Source: Bradyrhizobium sp. Ce-3 (GTDB taxonomy: Bacteria; Pseudomonadota; Alphaproteobacteria; Rhizobiales; Xanthobacteraceae). Taken from it: a stretch of DNA of 64,000 nt. The notes beneath the pieces were generated by a model. The model was not told where the DNA came from and did no database searches. It was given only the letters and a program-made list of their open reading frames with translations. The stretch's first letter is position 1. Each line of letters opens with the position of its first letter. The stretch lies in contig NZ_BQUV01000003.1 in assembly GCF_022835695.1 (NCBI RefSeq), positions 372,001 to 436,000 of the forward strand, written 5' to 3'. The position numbers and the translations under genes are program-made. Of this stretch, positions 38,669 through 48,381 are shown one piece after another.

Positions 38669-39997
38669 ATGCTTACTCAGCTTACTCACAAAATAACGAC
38701 GATGACCCGCCGCCGCGCGCTCGCGGCGACGGCCGGCCTGGTTTTGGGCTTGGCTGCGTCCTCGTCGTTCGCGCCCGCGCAAGCGGCCGATGACACCATC
38801 AAGGTGGGCATCCTGCACTCGCTGTCGGGCACCATGGCCATCAGCGAAACCACGCTGAAGGACACGATCCTTTTCCTGATCGACGAGCAGAACAAGAAGG
38901 GCGGCGTGCTCGGCAAGAAGCTCGAGCCGGTCGTGGTCGACCCCGCTTCGAACTGGCCGCTGTTCGCCGAGAAGGCGCGCGAGCTGATCACCAAGGACAA
39001 GGTTGCGGTCGTGTTCGGCTGCTGGACCTCGGTGTCGCGCAAGTCCGTGCTCCCGGTGTTCAAGGAGCTGAACAACATCCTGTTCTATCCGGTGCAGTAT
39101 GAGGGCGAGGAGTCCGAGCGCAACGTGTTCTACACGGGCGCGGCGCCGAACCAGCAGGCGATCCCCGCCGTCGACTATCTGATGAAGGAAGAGAAGGTGA
39201 AGCGCTGGGTGCTGGCCGGCACCGACTACGTCTATCCGCGCACCACCAACAAGATCCTGGAAGCCTATCTGAAGTCCAAGGGCGTCGCCCAGGACGACAT
39301 CATGATCAACTACACGCCGTTCGGTCACTCCGACTGGCAGACGATCGTGGCCGACATCAAGAAGTTCGGCTCGGCCGGCAAGAAGACCGCCGTGGTCTCC
39401 ACCATCAACGGCGATGCCAACGTTCCGTTCTACAAGGAGCTCGGCAACCAGGGCATCAAGGCGACCGACATCCCGGTGGTGGCGTTCTCGGTCGGCGAAG
39501 AAGAGCTCGCCGGCATCGACACCAAGCCGCTGCTCGGCCATCTCGCCGCCTGGAACTACTTCGAGTCGATCAAGACTCCGGCGAACGAGAAGTTCATCAA
39601 GGAGTGGCAGGCCTACACCAAGAATCCCAAGCGCGTGACCAACGATCCGATGGAAGCGCACTACATCGGCTTCAACATGTGGGTGAAGGCGGTCGAGAAG
39701 GTAAAGTCGACCGATCCGGACAAGGTGATCGACGCCCTCCCGGGCATCGAAGCGCCGAACCTGACCGGCGGTACCTCGAAGATGCTGCCGAACCACCACA
39801 TCACCAAGCCGGTGTTCATCGGCGAGATCAAGGGCAACGGCCAGTTCGACGTGGTCTGGAAGACCCCGGGCCTGGTGGCCGGCGACGCCTGGTCGAAGGA
39901 GCTCGAGGGCTCCAAGGACCTGATCGGCGATTGGGTCGGCAAGAAGTGCGGCAACTACAACACCAAGACCAACAAGTGCGGCGGCCAGGGCTCGTAA
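38669..39997 (+). CDS. urtA: Urea ABC transporter substrate-binding protein UrtA
   Basis: 442-aa periplasmic binding protein of the amide/urea branch of the Peripla_BP family. After a signal peptide with a double Arg (MTRRRALAATAGLVLGLAAS) the mature part begins DDTIKVGILHSLSGTMAISE. Urea-specific landmarks such as VFGCWTSVSRKSVLPVFKEL, NNILFYPVQYEGEE and GDANVPFYKEL are present. The ATG has GGGAGA about 10 bases upstream and gives a proper signal peptide. It is first in urtABCDE, directly under a sigma-54 promoter. Confidence 0.97.
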   Translation: MLTQLTHKITTMTRRRALAATAGLVLGLAASSSFAPAQAADDTIKVGILHSLSGTMAISETTLKDTILFLIDEQNKKGGVLGKKLEPVVVDPASNWPLFAEKARELITKDKVAVVFGCWTSVSRKSVLPVFKELNNILFYPVQYEGEESERNVFYTGAAPNQQAIPAVDYLMKEEKVKRWVLAGTDYVYPRTTNKILEAYLKSKGVAQDDIMINYTPFGHSDWQTIVADIKKFGSAGKKTAVVSTINGDANVPFYKELGNQGIKATDIPVVAFSVGEEELAGIDTKPLLGHLAAWNYFESIKTPANEKFIKEWQAYTKNPKRVTNDPMEAHYIGFNMWVKAVEKVKSTDPDKVIDALPGIEAPNLTGGTSKMLPNHHITKPVFIGEIKGNGQFDVVWKTPGLVAGDAWSKELEGSKDLIGDWVGKKCGNYNTKTNKCGGQGS

Positions 39998-40039
39998 GCT
40001 CCTGAGCTGATCAACGACACAACACAACCTTCCAACACC

Positions 40040-40069
40040 GGAGAAGGCGGCATGCTCGCCGCCTTCTCC
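40040..40069 (+). terminator. Strong hairpin between urtA and urtB
   Basis: A perfect 12-bp stem (ggagaaggcggc / gccgccttctcc) with a 6-base loop, about 40 bases after the urtA stop. No U-tract follows. Such hairpins after binding-protein genes often protect the upstream mRNA segment or partly end transcription, raising binding-protein levels over the permease. Confidence 0.6.
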
Positions 40070-40092
40070 TCCACTCCTGCCGGGGTACTGAC

Positions 40093-41706
40093 GTGTTTGC
40101 CAATTGTATTGATCGCTTTCGCGCGCTGCTTCTCTCGATCCTGCTGCTGAGCTGTCTGGTGGTGCCGGCGCTGGCCGGCCCGTTCGAGGATTCGGTCGCC
40201 AAATTCGCCACTGACGATTTCTCCGACACCGAGGCTGCGATCGGCGAGGTCGCCGCATCCGGCAACGCGCTGGCATCGCCCATCATCAGCGCGCTGCAGG
40301 ACGGCCGGCTGTCGGCCGATCCGGACAGCAAGAAGGTCTTCATCACCCAGGCCGACGGCAAGATCGTCGACGCCGCCACCGGTGCTGCGGTCGACAAGCT
40401 GCCCGACAACGCCGCGGCGGTACGTCTCAACAATCGTCTGCGCCGCACCGTGGAGGCCGCGCTCGGCGGCCTGACCTTGCTGTCGCCGGACCCGGCCAAG
40501 CGGCTCGCCGCGGCGCAATCGGTGTTCAAGAGCCACGAAGAGAACCTGCTGCCGACGGTGGAGGGCGCGCTCGCCAAGGAGAGCGTCAAGCCGATCAAGC
40601 AGGCCTTCGCCGAGGCGCGCGCCGCCATCATCCTGTTCAAGTCGGACGCGTCCGACAGCGACAAGCTCGATGCCGTCGCCGTGCTCAAGGCGCGCGGCGA
40701 CCAGGAGGCGCTGGCACTGCTCACCTCCCTCGGCACCGACCAGCCGCCGCTGGTCGCCAAGGCGGCCGCAGGCGCGGTGTCCTCGATCCAGAGCAATCTT
40801 GCGATGTGGTCGATGGTGCAGAATGCCTGGTATGGCCTGTCGCTCGGCTCGGTGCTGCTGCTCGCCGCGATCGGGCTTGCCATCACGTTCGGCGTGATGG
40901 GCGTCATCAACATGGCGCATGGCGAGATGGTGATGATCGGGGCCTACACCACCTTCGTGGTGCAGGAGGTGATCCGCACCCGCTATCCGGCGCTGTTCGA
41001 CTATTCGCTGCTGATCGCGGTGCCGCTTGCTTTCGTGGTCGCAGGCTTCATCGGCGTCCTGATCGAGCGCACCATCATCCGCTTCCTCTACGGCCGTCCG
41101 CTGGAGACGCTGCTCGCGACCTGGGGCCTGTCGCTGGTGCTGCAGCAGGCGGTGCGCACCGCGTTCGGCCCGACCAACCGCGAGGTCGGCAACCCGTCCT
41201 GGATGAGCGGCGCCTTCGAGCTCGGCCAGATCACCATCACCTATAACCGGCTCTGGATCCTCTGCTTCACGCTTGCGGTGTTCGCGATCCTGCTCGCGAT
41301 GCTGCGCTACACCGCGCTCGGGCTCGAGATGCGCGCGGTGACGCAGAACCGCCGCATGGCGGCCTCGATGGGGATCGCCACCTCGCGCGTCGACGCGCTG
41401 ACCTTCGGCCTCGGCTCCGGGATCGCCGGCATTGCCGGCGTGGCGCTGTCGCAGATCGACAATGTCAGCCCGAATCTCGGCCAGAGCTACATCATCGACA
41501 GCTTCATGGTCGTGGTGTTCGGCGGCGTCGGCAATCTCTGGGGCACGCTGGTCGGCGCCTTCACGCTCGGCATCGCCAACAAATTCCTCGAACCGATGGC
41601 AGGCGCGGTGCTCGGCAAGATCGCGATCCTGGTCTTGATCATCCTGTTCATCCAGAAGCGGCCGCGCGGCCTGTTCGCGCTCAAGGGCCGGGCGGTGGAA
41701 GCATGA
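40093..41706 (+). CDS. urtB: Urea ABC transporter permease UrtB
   Basis: 537-aa inner-membrane permease of the LivH-type family. As is special to UrtB, a signal peptide and a long periplasmic domain (about residues 28-235, with FEDSVAKFATDDFSDTEAAI) precede the membrane part, which holds LAAIGLAITFGVMGVINMAH, the LivH signature (GEMVMIGAY) and the ATPase-contact loop TALGLEMRAVTQNRRMAASM. The start is GTG. The last bases overlap the urtC start. Confidence 0.96.
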   Translation: MFANCIDRFRALLLSILLLSCLVVPALAGPFEDSVAKFATDDFSDTEAAIGEVAASGNALASPIISALQDGRLSADPDSKKVFITQADGKIVDAATGAAVDKLPDNAAAVRLNNRLRRTVEAALGGLTLLSPDPAKRLAAAQSVFKSHEENLLPTVEGALAKESVKPIKQAFAEARAAIILFKSDASDSDKLDAVAVLKARGDQEALALLTSLGTDQPPLVAKAAAGAVSSIQSNLAMWSMVQNAWYGLSLGSVLLLAAIGLAITFGVMGVINMAHGEMVMIGAYTTFVVQEVIRTRYPALFDYSLLIAVPLAFVVAGFIGVLIERTIIRFLYGRPLETLLATWGLSLVLQQAVRTAFGPTNREVGNPSWMSGAFELGQITITYNRLWILCFTLAVFAILLAMLRYTALGLEMRAVTQNRRMAASMGIATSRVDALTFGLGSGIAGIAGVALSQIDNVSPNLGQSYIIDSFMVVVFGGVGNLWGTLVGAFTLGIANKFLEPMAGAVLGKIAILVLIILFIQKRPRGLFALKGRAVEA

Positions 41707-42872
41707 CGCCGCACATCCTGACCCGTTCGCTCGACCGCGCCGCGACCGCGTTCGTCCTGCTCGTCGCCGCGGTCGGCGTGCTGATCCCGTTGTCGAACCT
41801 GCTGTTGCCGCAGGGCTCGATGTTCCAGGTGCCGACCTATCTGGTGGCGCTGTGGGGCAAATATGTCTGCTACGCCATCCTCGCGCTCTCGATCGATCTG
41901 ATCTGGGGCTATTGCGGCATCCTCTCGCTGGGCCACGGCGCGTTCTTCGCGCTCGGCGGCTACGCCATGGGCATGTACCTGATGCGCCAGATCGGCAGCC
42001 GCGGCGTCTACGGCAACCCGGTTCTGCCCGACTTCATGGTGTTCCTGAACTGGGACAAGCTGCCCTGGTACTGGTACGGCTTCGACAAATTCGCCTTCGC
42101 GGCGCTGATGGTGCTCTTGGTGCCGGGCCTGCTCGCGTTCTGCTTCGGCTGGCTCGCCTTCCGCTCGCGCGTCACCGGCGTCTATTTGTCGATCATCACC
42201 CAGGCGATGACCTATGCGCTGCTGCTGGCGTTCTTCCGCAACGATTTCGGCTTCGGCGGCAATAACGGCCTGACCGACTTCAAGGACATTCTCGGCTTCA
42301 ACGTGCAGGCCGAAGGCACCCGTGCCGCGCTGTTCCTGCTCAGTTGCCTGGCGCTGATCATCGCTTTCCTGATCTGCCGCGCCATCGTGACCTCGAAGCT
42401 CGGCAAGGTGCTGATCGCGGTGCGCGACGCCGAAAGCCGCACCCGCTTCCTCGGCTACCGCGTCGAATCCTACAAGCTGTTCGTGTTTACGCTGTCGGCC
42501 TGCATGGCCGGCGTCGCGGGCGCGCTCTACGTGCCGCAGGTCGGCATCATCAATCCGAGCGAGTTCGCGCCGGGCAATTCGATCGAGGCGGTAATCTGGG
42601 TCGCGGTCGGCGGCCGCGGCACGCTGATCGGGGCGGCGATCGGTGCCGTCGTGGTCAATTACGCCAAGACATTCTTCACCTCGGGGCCGCTCGCGCCGTA
42701 CTGGCTGTTCATGCTCGGCGCGCTGTTCATCCTGGTGACGCTGTTGCTCCCCAAAGGCATCGTCGGCACCTTCAGCAGCTGGCGTGAGACGCGGCGCAGT
42801 GCGGCGATTGCGGCCGACAGGAACAGCGCCGCGCGCGAAGACGGCGTCGGCGCGCCGAACCCGGCGGAGTAG
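41703..42872 (+). CDS. urtC: Urea ABC transporter permease UrtC
   Basis: 389-aa inner-membrane permease of the LivM type. Markers are LIWGYCGILSLGHGAFFALG, FRSRVTGVYLSIITQAMTYA, NNGLTDFKDILGF and the contact loop AVRDAESRTRFLGYRVESYK. It pairs with UrtB to form the channel. Its ATG overlaps the urtB stop by 4 bases, so they are translationally coupled. Confidence 0.96.
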   Translation: MTPHILTRSLDRAATAFVLLVAAVGVLIPLSNLLLPQGSMFQVPTYLVALWGKYVCYAILALSIDLIWGYCGILSLGHGAFFALGGYAMGMYLMRQIGSRGVYGNPVLPDFMVFLNWDKLPWYWYGFDKFAFAALMVLLVPGLLAFCFGWLAFRSRVTGVYLSIITQAMTYALLLAFFRNDFGFGGNNGLTDFKDILGFNVQAEGTRAALFLLSCLALIIAFLICRAIVTSKLGKVLIAVRDAESRTRFLGYRVESYKLFVFTLSACMAGVAGALYVPQVGIINPSEFAPGNSIEAVIWVAVGGRGTLIGAAIGAVVVNYAKTFFTSGPLAPYWLFMLGALFILVTLLLPKGIVGTFSSWRETRRSAAIAADRNSAAREDGVGAPNPAE

Positions 42873-42876
42873 GCAG

Positions 42877-43638
42877 ATGAACGTGATGGATACCCGCGCC
42901 ACCTCGGCCATGCTCTATCTCGACGGCGTGCACGTCTCATTCGACGGCTTCCACGCCATCAACAACCTGTCGCTGGCGCTCGAGCCCGGCGAGATGCGCG
43001 CCATCATCGGCCCGAACGGCGCCGGCAAGACCACGATGATGGACATCATCACCGGCAAGACCAAGCCGGATGAGGGCACCGTGCTGTTCGACGGCACCGT
43101 CGACCTGACAAGGCTTGACGAGACCCGCATCGCCGAGCTCGGCATCGGCCGCAAATTCCAGAAACCGACGGTGTTCGAGAGCCAGACCGTGCAGGACAAT
43201 CTGCTGCTCGCGCTCAATGTCGATCATTCCGTGCGCGGCACGCTGTTCTGGCGCGGCAGCAAGGCGGAGTCCGAGCGGATCGACAAGGTGCTCGAGACCA
43301 TCCGTCTGACCGATGCGCGCAACCGCCTCGCCGGCAGCCTCAGCCACGGCCAGAAGCAATGGCTCGAGATCGGCATGCTGCTGGCGCAGGACCCGAAGGT
43401 GCTGCTGGTCGACGAGCCGGTCGCGGGGATGACCGATGTCGAGACCCATCTGACCGCGGAGCTGCTCAAGGAGATCAACAAGAACCACACCATCATGGTG
43501 GTCGAGCACGACATGACCTTCGTGCGCGAGCTCGGCGTCAAGGTCACCTGCCTGCACGAGGGCACGGTGCTCGCCGAAGGTTCGATCGACCAGGTGTCGT
43601 CGAACGAGCGGGTGGTCGAAGTGTATCTGGGGCGCTAG
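42877..43638 (+). CDS. urtD: Urea ABC transporter ATP-binding protein UrtD
   Basis: 253-aa LivG-type ATPase. Walker A GPNGAGKTTMMDIITG (about residue 46), signature LSHGQKQWLEIGMLLAQ, Walker B VLLVDEPVAGMTDVE and the H-loop VVEHDMTFVRELG are intact; LSHGQ instead of LSGGQ is usual for UrtD. The start MNVMDTRA, 4 bases after urtC, gives the family length. Confidence 0.96.
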   Translation: MNVMDTRATSAMLYLDGVHVSFDGFHAINNLSLALEPGEMRAIIGPNGAGKTTMMDIITGKTKPDEGTVLFDGTVDLTRLDETRIAELGIGRKFQKPTVFESQTVQDNLLLALNVDHSVRGTLFWRGSKAESERIDKVLETIRLTDARNRLAGSLSHGQKQWLEIGMLLAQDPKVLLVDEPVAGMTDVETHLTAELLKEINKNHTIMVVEHDMTFVRELGVKVTCLHEGTVLAEGSIDQVSSNERVVEVYLGR

Positions 43639-43642
43639 GGCG

Positions 43643-44338
43643 ATGCTGAAGGTCGACAACATCAATCTGTTCTACGGCGCGGCGCAGGCGCTGCGCGGCG
43701 TGTCGCTGACCGCCGAGCCCGGCAAGGTCACCTGCGTGCTCGGCCGCAACGGCGTCGGCAAGACCTCGCTGCTGCGCGCCATGGTCGGCCAGTATCCGAT
43801 CGCCTCCGGCGCGATCAATTTCGACGGCAAGGACATCACCGCGCTAAAGCCCTATGAGCGGGCGCGGCGCGGCATCGGCTTCGTGCCGCAGGGCCGCGAG
43901 ATCTTCCCGCTGCTGACGGTGGAGGAAAATCTGAAGACCGGCTTCGGCCCGCTGAAGCGCGAGGACCGCAACATCCCCGACGACGTGTTCTCGCTGTTTC
44001 CGGTGCTGGAGACCATGCTGGGCCGCCGCGGCGGCGACCTTTCCGGCGGGCAGCAGCAGCAGCTTGCGATCGGCCGCGCGCTGGTGATGCGGCCAAAACT
44101 CCTGCTGCTCGACGAGCCGACCGAGGGCATCCAGCCCTCGATCATCAAGGACATCGGCCGCGCCATCTCCTATCTGCGCAACCTCGGCAACATCGCAATC
44201 GTGCTGGTCGAACAATATCTCGACTTTGCCTGCGAACTCGGCGACAGTTTTGCGGTGATGGACCGGGGTGCGGTGAAATATGCCTGTGATCGCGCAAGCC
44301 TCGATCCCGCCGAGATCAGCCGCCAGATGGCGCTGTGA
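43643..44338 (+). CDS. urtE: Urea ABC transporter ATP-binding protein UrtE
   Basis: 231-aa LivF-type ATPase, second motor subunit of the urea importer. Walker A GRNGVGKTSLLRAMVG (about residue 34), signature LSGGQQQQLAIGRALVM and Walker B LLLLDEPTEGIQPSI are all intact. It follows urtD by 4 bases and precedes ureD by 50, so import and hydrolysis genes are probably on one long transcript. Confidence 0.97.
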   Translation: MLKVDNINLFYGAAQALRGVSLTAEPGKVTCVLGRNGVGKTSLLRAMVGQYPIASGAINFDGKDITALKPYERARRGIGFVPQGREIFPLLTVEENLKTGFGPLKREDRNIPDDVFSLFPVLETMLGRRGGDLSGGQQQQLAIGRALVMRPKLLLLDEPTEGIQPSIIKDIGRAISYLRNLGNIAIVLVEQYLDFACELGDSFAVMDRGAVKYACDRASLDPAEISRQMAL

Positions 44339-44388
44339 ACAGGATGTGACGCCGCCCTTCGTGGCGTGGGTTGAGGGAGCGTCGGGGG

Positions 44389-45225
44389 ATGCGGACTGGG
44401 ATCGCAGGCGCGGCAGCGGCGACGTTTGCGGCAAACCGCGCCCAGGGCGCGGTCCGGTTCGACGTGCATCTGAAGGATGGAGCGACCCGCCGCGGCGACC
44501 TGCATGAGTCAGGCTCGCTGCGTGTCCGTTTTCCGTCACCGGAGGACGACGGCCTCTCGGCCATGTTCGTCAACACTGCCGGCGGCATTGCCGGCGGGGA
44601 TCGCTTCGAGATTGGCATCGAAGCCGGCGAGGGCGCCCGCCTGACCTTGACCACCGCGGCGGCCGAGAAGATTTACCGTGCACCGGCGGCTGCGGCGCGG
44701 CTCGACATCGCACTGACCGTCGCGAACGGCGCGCATCTCTCCTGGCTACCACAGGAGACGATCCTGTTTGATCGCGCCCGCATTGTCAGGAGCTTTGACA
44801 TCGATCTTGCCGAAGGCGCCTCGCTGCTGCTCTGCGAGATCGTGGTGTTCGGCCGCGCCGCGATGGGCGAGACCATGCGCCATGGCGAGTTCGTCGACCG
44901 CTGGCGGCTGCGCCGTGGCGGCCGGCTGGTGTTTGCCGAGACCATCAGGCTCGACGGCGAGATCGGCGAGAAGCTTGCTCGGCCCGCGATCGCGAACGGC
45001 GGCATCGCGATCGGCACGGCGCTGATCGTGCCGGGCGACGAGGCGCTGGTCGAGCGCATCCGCGAGGCCTCGGACAGCTTCGGCGGCGAGGTCGGCATCT
45101 CCGCCTGGAATGGCTTTGCAATGGCGCGCTTCTGTGCCCAAGATGCGGCCCGGTTGCGCGCCGACATGATGACGGTGCTCGGCCGCGCCTCCACTGTCCC
45201 GCTGCCAAGACTCTGGCTTAACTAA
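44389..45225 (+). CDS. ureD: Urease accessory protein UreD (UreH)
   Basis: 278-aa scaffold protein that binds apo-urease and helps UreF and UreG deliver nickel. Family features include LVNTAGGIAGGDRF-type motif seen as MFVNTAGGIAGGDRFEIGIE (about 58-77), LTTAAAEKIYRA, WLPQETILFDRARI and EIVVFGRAAMGETMRHGEF. The ATG has GGGGG/GAGGGAG upstream; a TTG six codons earlier is less likely. It heads the urease genes. Confidence 0.95.
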   Translation: MRTGIAGAAAATFAANRAQGAVRFDVHLKDGATRRGDLHESGSLRVRFPSPEDDGLSAMFVNTAGGIAGGDRFEIGIEAGEGARLTLTTAAAEKIYRAPAAAARLDIALTVANGAHLSWLPQETILFDRARIVRSFDIDLAEGASLLLCEIVVFGRAAMGETMRHGEFVDRWRLRRGGRLVFAETIRLDGEIGEKLARPAIANGGIAIGTALIVPGDEALVERIREASDSFGGEVGISAWNGFAMARFCAQDAARLRADMMTVLGRASTVPLPRLWLN

Positions 45226-45271
45226 AGGCCTGTGGCTCAACTAATCCTTTTAGAACGATCAGAGTGCACGC

Positions 45272-45574
45272 ATGAATTTGTCTCCCCGCGAAAAGGACAA
45301 GCTGCTGGTTTCGATGGCCGCCATGGTGGCGCGCCGCCGGCTCGAGCGCGGCGTCAAGCTGAACCATCCCGAAGCGGTGGCGCTGATCACCGATTTCATC
45401 GTCGAGGGCGCGCGCGACGGCCGCACCGTCGCCGAACTGATGCAGGCCGGCGCCAAGGTCCTGAGCCGCGCGCAGGTGATGGATGGCATCCCGGAGATGA
45501 TCCATGACATCCAGGTCGAGGCGACATTCCCCGACGGCACCAAGCTCGTCACCGTGCACGAGCCGATCCGATAG
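45272..45574 (+). CDS. ureA: Urease gamma subunit UreA
   Basis: 100-aa small structural subunit of urease, full length for the family. Landmarks: [40 protein letters not shown] and [20 protein letters not shown]. It forms the (UreABC)3 trimer with UreB and UreC and has no active-site residues of its own. It follows ureD by 46 bases and ureB follows 9 bases later. Confidence 0.98.
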   Translation: MNLSPREKDKLLVSMAAMVARRRLERGVKLNHPEAVALITDFIVEGARDGRTVAELMQAGAKVLSRAQVMDGIPEMIHDIQVEATFPDGTKLVTVHEPIR

Positions 45575-45583
45575 GAGCGCAAC

Positions 45584-45889
45584 ATGATCCCCGGCGAACT
45601 CTTCATCAAGGACGGCGAGATCGAGCTCAATGCCGGCCGCAAGACCGTGACGCTGTCGGTCGCCAACACCGGCGACCGCCCGATCCAGGTCGGCTCGCAC
45701 TACCATTTCTTCGAGACCAACCCGGCGCTGAAATTCGACCGCAAGAAAGCCCGCGGCATGCGCCTCGACATCGCCGCCGGCACCGCCGTCCGCTTCGAGC
45801 CCGGCCAGACCCGCGACGTCAAGCTCGTCGCACTCGCCGGCAAGCGCGTGGTCCACGGCTTCCGCGCCGAGGTGAAGGGGAAGCTTTAG
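45584..45889 (+). CDS. ureB: Urease beta subunit UreB
   Basis: 101-aa structural subunit, standard length. It starts [20 protein letters not shown], includes [18 protein letters not shown] and ends near [13 protein letters not shown], all conserved. Together with UreA it surrounds the catalytic UreC. The next gene on this strand is an HD hydrolase, after a gap with a repeat hairpin. Confidence 0.98.
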   Translation: MIPGELFIKDGEIELNAGRKTVTLSVANTGDRPIQVGSHYHFFETNPALKFDRKKARGMRLDIAAGTAVRFEPGQTRDVKLVALAGKRVVHGFRAEVKGKL

Positions 45890-46060
45890 TGCCTGCGAGA
45901 TTCGCCGTGATGTCAGGTGAGGTGAGCACGCTGGCCGGGCTCCCTCCTCCCTTGCGGGGGAGGGTTGGGGAGAGGGGTGAGCCCCGAACTCAGGCAGAAG
46001 TGATTTCGCGATTCCCCGCCAATTGCCATGCCATCAGACACGAAGGGACGCTGTAGCCGC
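45890..46060. other. Gap with CCTCCC/GGGAGG hairpin after ureB
   Basis: About 170 bases. The part near 45941-45980 (ctccctcctcccttgcgggg followed by gagggttggggagaggggtg) is a dispersed repeat-like hairpin of the type seen near 1028 and 21096. No gene is supported. It interrupts an otherwise tight urease gene order. Confidence 0.5.
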
Positions 46061-46615
46061 ATGCTCCCTCCGCTCCGCATGGTCTCCGAAGCCGCCGAGC
46101 TTGCCGCACGTCGTCACAACGGGATGGCGCGCAAGGGGCGGGGGAGCGAGCCGTACATCAACCATCTTGCCGAGGTTGCCAACCTGCTGGCGCAGGTGAC
46201 CGACGGCGCCGATGCCGAGCTGGTGGCGGCCGGCTGGCTGCACGACACCATCGAGGACACCGAGACCACGCGCGACGAACTCGCGCAAAAGTTCAGCGCG
46301 CGCGTCGCCGATCTCGTCGTCGAATGCACCGACGACATGAGCCTCGCAAAGCCGGTCCGCCGGCAGAAGCAGATCGAGGACGCTCCGCACAAATCGCCCG
46401 GTGCAAAGCTGATCAAGACCGCCGACAAGGTCAGCAATATCGGCGCGCGGATCGTGCCGCATCCGAGCAAGGACGAACGCGACGATCTCGCCGACTATGC
46501 GGCCTGGGCCGACAAGGTCGTTGCCGGCTGCCGGGGGATCAATCCGCGGCTCGACCGCATTTTCGACGACACCATTGCGCGCGCCAGGGCCGCGCTGGCT
46601 GAAACTGGGGGCTGA
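46061..46615 (+). CDS. HD-domain phosphohydrolase, SpoT/MESH1-like
   Basis: 184-aa single-domain protein resembling the ppGpp hydrolase domain of RelA/SpoT. The HD metal-site parts are visible: [20 protein letters not shown] (first His motif), [19 protein letters not shown] (HDxxED) and [12 protein letters not shown] (KxADxxxN). No synthetase domain is present, so it may be a small alarmone hydrolase; this is inferred. An ATG at 46028 would extend it by 11 residues, but the chosen one has AAGGGA upstream. Its stop lies one base before the ureC start, so it is tightly linked to urease expression. Confidence 0.87.
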   Translation: MLPPLRMVSEAAELAARRHNGMARKGRGSEPYINHLAEVANLLAQVTDGADAELVAAGWLHDTIEDTETTRDELAQKFSARVADLVVECTDDMSLAKPVRRQKQIEDAPHKSPGAKLIKTADKVSNIGARIVPHPSKDERDDLADYAAWADKVVAGCRGINPRLDRIFDDTIARARAALAETGG

Positions 46616-46616
46616 T

Positions 46617-48332
46617 ATGGCCGTGAAGATCAAGCGTTCCGTCTATGCCGACATGTTCGGGCCGACCACCGGCGACAGGGTGCGGCTCGCCGACACCGAT
46701 CTGATCATCGAGGTCGAGAAGGATCTCACCACCTATGGCGAGGAGGTGAAGTTCGGTGGCGGCAAGGTGATCCGCGACGGCATGGGGCAATCGCAGGTGA
46801 CCAACGCGCAGGGCGCGGCCGACACCGTCATCACCAACGCGCTGATCGTCGATCACTGGGGCATCGTGAAGGCCGACGTCGCGATCAAGGAGGGCATGAT
46901 CGCGGCGATCGGCAAGGCGGGCAATCCGGACATCCAGCCCAACGTCACCATCATCATCGGCCCCGGCACCGACGTGATCGCGGGCGAGGGCAAGATCCTC
47001 ACCGCCGGCGGATTCGACAGCCACATCCACTTCATCTGCCCGCAGCAGATCGAGCACGCGCTGATGTCGGGCGTCACCTCGCTGCTGGGCGGCGGCACCG
47101 GCCCGTCGCACGGCACCTTCGCCACCACCTGCACGCCCGGTCCGTGGCACATGGGGCGGATGATCCAGTCGTTCGACGCCTTCCCGGTCAATCTCGGCAT
47201 CTCGGGCAAGGGCAACGCCTCGCGTCCGGCGGCGCTGGTCGAGATGGTCAAGGCCGGCGCCTGCGCGCTGAAGCTGCACGAGGATTGGGGCACCACGCCG
47301 TCGGCGATCGACACCTGCCTTTCGGTCGCGGACGATTACGACGTCCAGGTGATGCTGCATTCGGACACGCTGAACGAATCCGGATTCGTCGAGGATACGA
47401 TCAAGGCCTTCAAGGGCCGCACCATCCATGCCTTCCACACCGAAGGCGCCGGCGGCGGCCATGCGCCTGACATCATCAAGGTTGCCGGCCTGAAGAACGT
47501 GCTGCCATCCTCGACCAATCCGACGCGGCCGTTCACCCGCAACACCATCGACGAGCATCTCGACATGCTGATGGTGTGCCATCACCTCGATCCGTCGATC
47601 GCCGAAGACCTCGCCTTCGCCGAAAGCCGGATCCGCAAGGAGACCATCGCCGCCGAGGATATCCTGCACGATCTCGGCGCGCTCTCGATGATCTCGTCGG
47701 ACTCGCAGGCGATGGGCCGGCTCGGCGAAGTCATCATCCGTACCTGGCAGACCGCCGACAAGATGAAGAAGCAGCGCGGGGCGTTGCCGCAGGACAAGGG
47801 CAACGACAACGACAATTTCCGCGTCAAGCGCTACATCGCCAAATACACCATCAACCCCGCGATCGCGCATGGCGTGTCGAAGCTGATCGGCTCGGTCGAG
47901 AAGGGCAAGATGGCCGACCTCGTGCTGTGGTCGCCGGCGTTCTTCGGCGTCAAGCCGGACTGCATCATCAAGGGCGGCTCGATCGTGGCGGCTCCAATGG
48001 GCGATCCCAATGCCTCGATCCCGACGCCGCAGCCGGTGCACTACCAGCCGATGTTCGCCGCCTTCGGCAAATCTCTTACCGCGTCCTCGGTGGTGTTCAC
48101 CTCGAAGGCCGCGGTCACCGGCGGCCTCGCCCGCAAGCTCGGCATCTCGAAGAAGCTCTACGCGGTGCAGAATACCCGCGGAAAGATCTCCAAGAAGAGC
48201 ATGATCCACAACGACGCGACGCCCGAGATCGAGGTCGATCCCGAGACCTATGAGGTACGCGCAGACGGCGAGCTCCTGACCTGCGCCCCGGCCGAGGTGC
48301 TGCCCATGGCACAGCGCTATTTTATGTTCTAA
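46617..48332 (+). CDS. ureC: Urease alpha (catalytic) subunit UreC
   Basis: 571-aa catalytic subunit that hydrolyses urea to ammonia and carbamate at a di-nickel site. All key residues are present: HxH ligands in [12 protein letters not shown], the carbamylated Lys in [16 protein letters not shown], His ligands in [13 protein letters not shown] and [15 protein letters not shown], the mobile-flap Cys in [12 protein letters not shown] and the Asp ligand in [11 protein letters not shown]. Length matches the family (about 567-572). The start is one base after the HD gene stop. Confidence 0.99.
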   Translation: MAVKIKRSVYADMFGPTTGDRVRLADTDLIIEVEKDLTTYGEEVKFGGGKVIRDGMGQSQVTNAQGAADTVITNALIVDHWGIVKADVAIKEGMIAAIGKAGNPDIQPNVTIIIGPGTDVIAGEGKILTAGGFDSHIHFICPQQIEHALMSGVTSLLGGGTGPSHGTFATTCTPGPWHMGRMIQSFDAFPVNLGISGKGNASRPAALVEMVKAGACALKLHEDWGTTPSAIDTCLSVADDYDVQVMLHSDTLNESGFVEDTIKAFKGRTIHAFHTEGAGGGHAPDIIKVAGLKNVLPSSTNPTRPFTRNTIDEHLDMLMVCHHLDPSIAEDLAFAESRIRKETIAAEDILHDLGALSMISSDSQAMGRLGEVIIRTWQTADKMKKQRGALPQDKGNDNDNFRVKRYIAKYTINPAIAHGVSKLIGSVEKGKMADLVLWSPAFFGVKPDCIIKGGSIVAAPMGDPNASIPTPQPVHYQPMFAAFGKSLTASSVVFTSKAAVTGGLARKLGISKKLYAVQNTRGKISKKSMIHNDATPEIEVDPETYEVRADGELLTCAPAEVLPMAQRYFMF

Positions 48333-48337
48333 AACCG

Positions 48338-48373
48338 CTCCCGGTATCCAAAGCCAAAACAGAAAACCGGGAG
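48338..48373 (+). promoter_or_regulatory. Stem-loop that could hide the ribosome binding site of the first ABM gene
   Basis: ctcccggt (48338-48345) is the exact complement of accgggag (48366-48373). The second arm holds the GGGAGG ribosome binding site of the gene that starts at 48382. Folding would block translation or mark the end of the ureC segment of the mRNA. Confidence 0.45.
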
Positions 48374-48381
48374 GAATTTCC

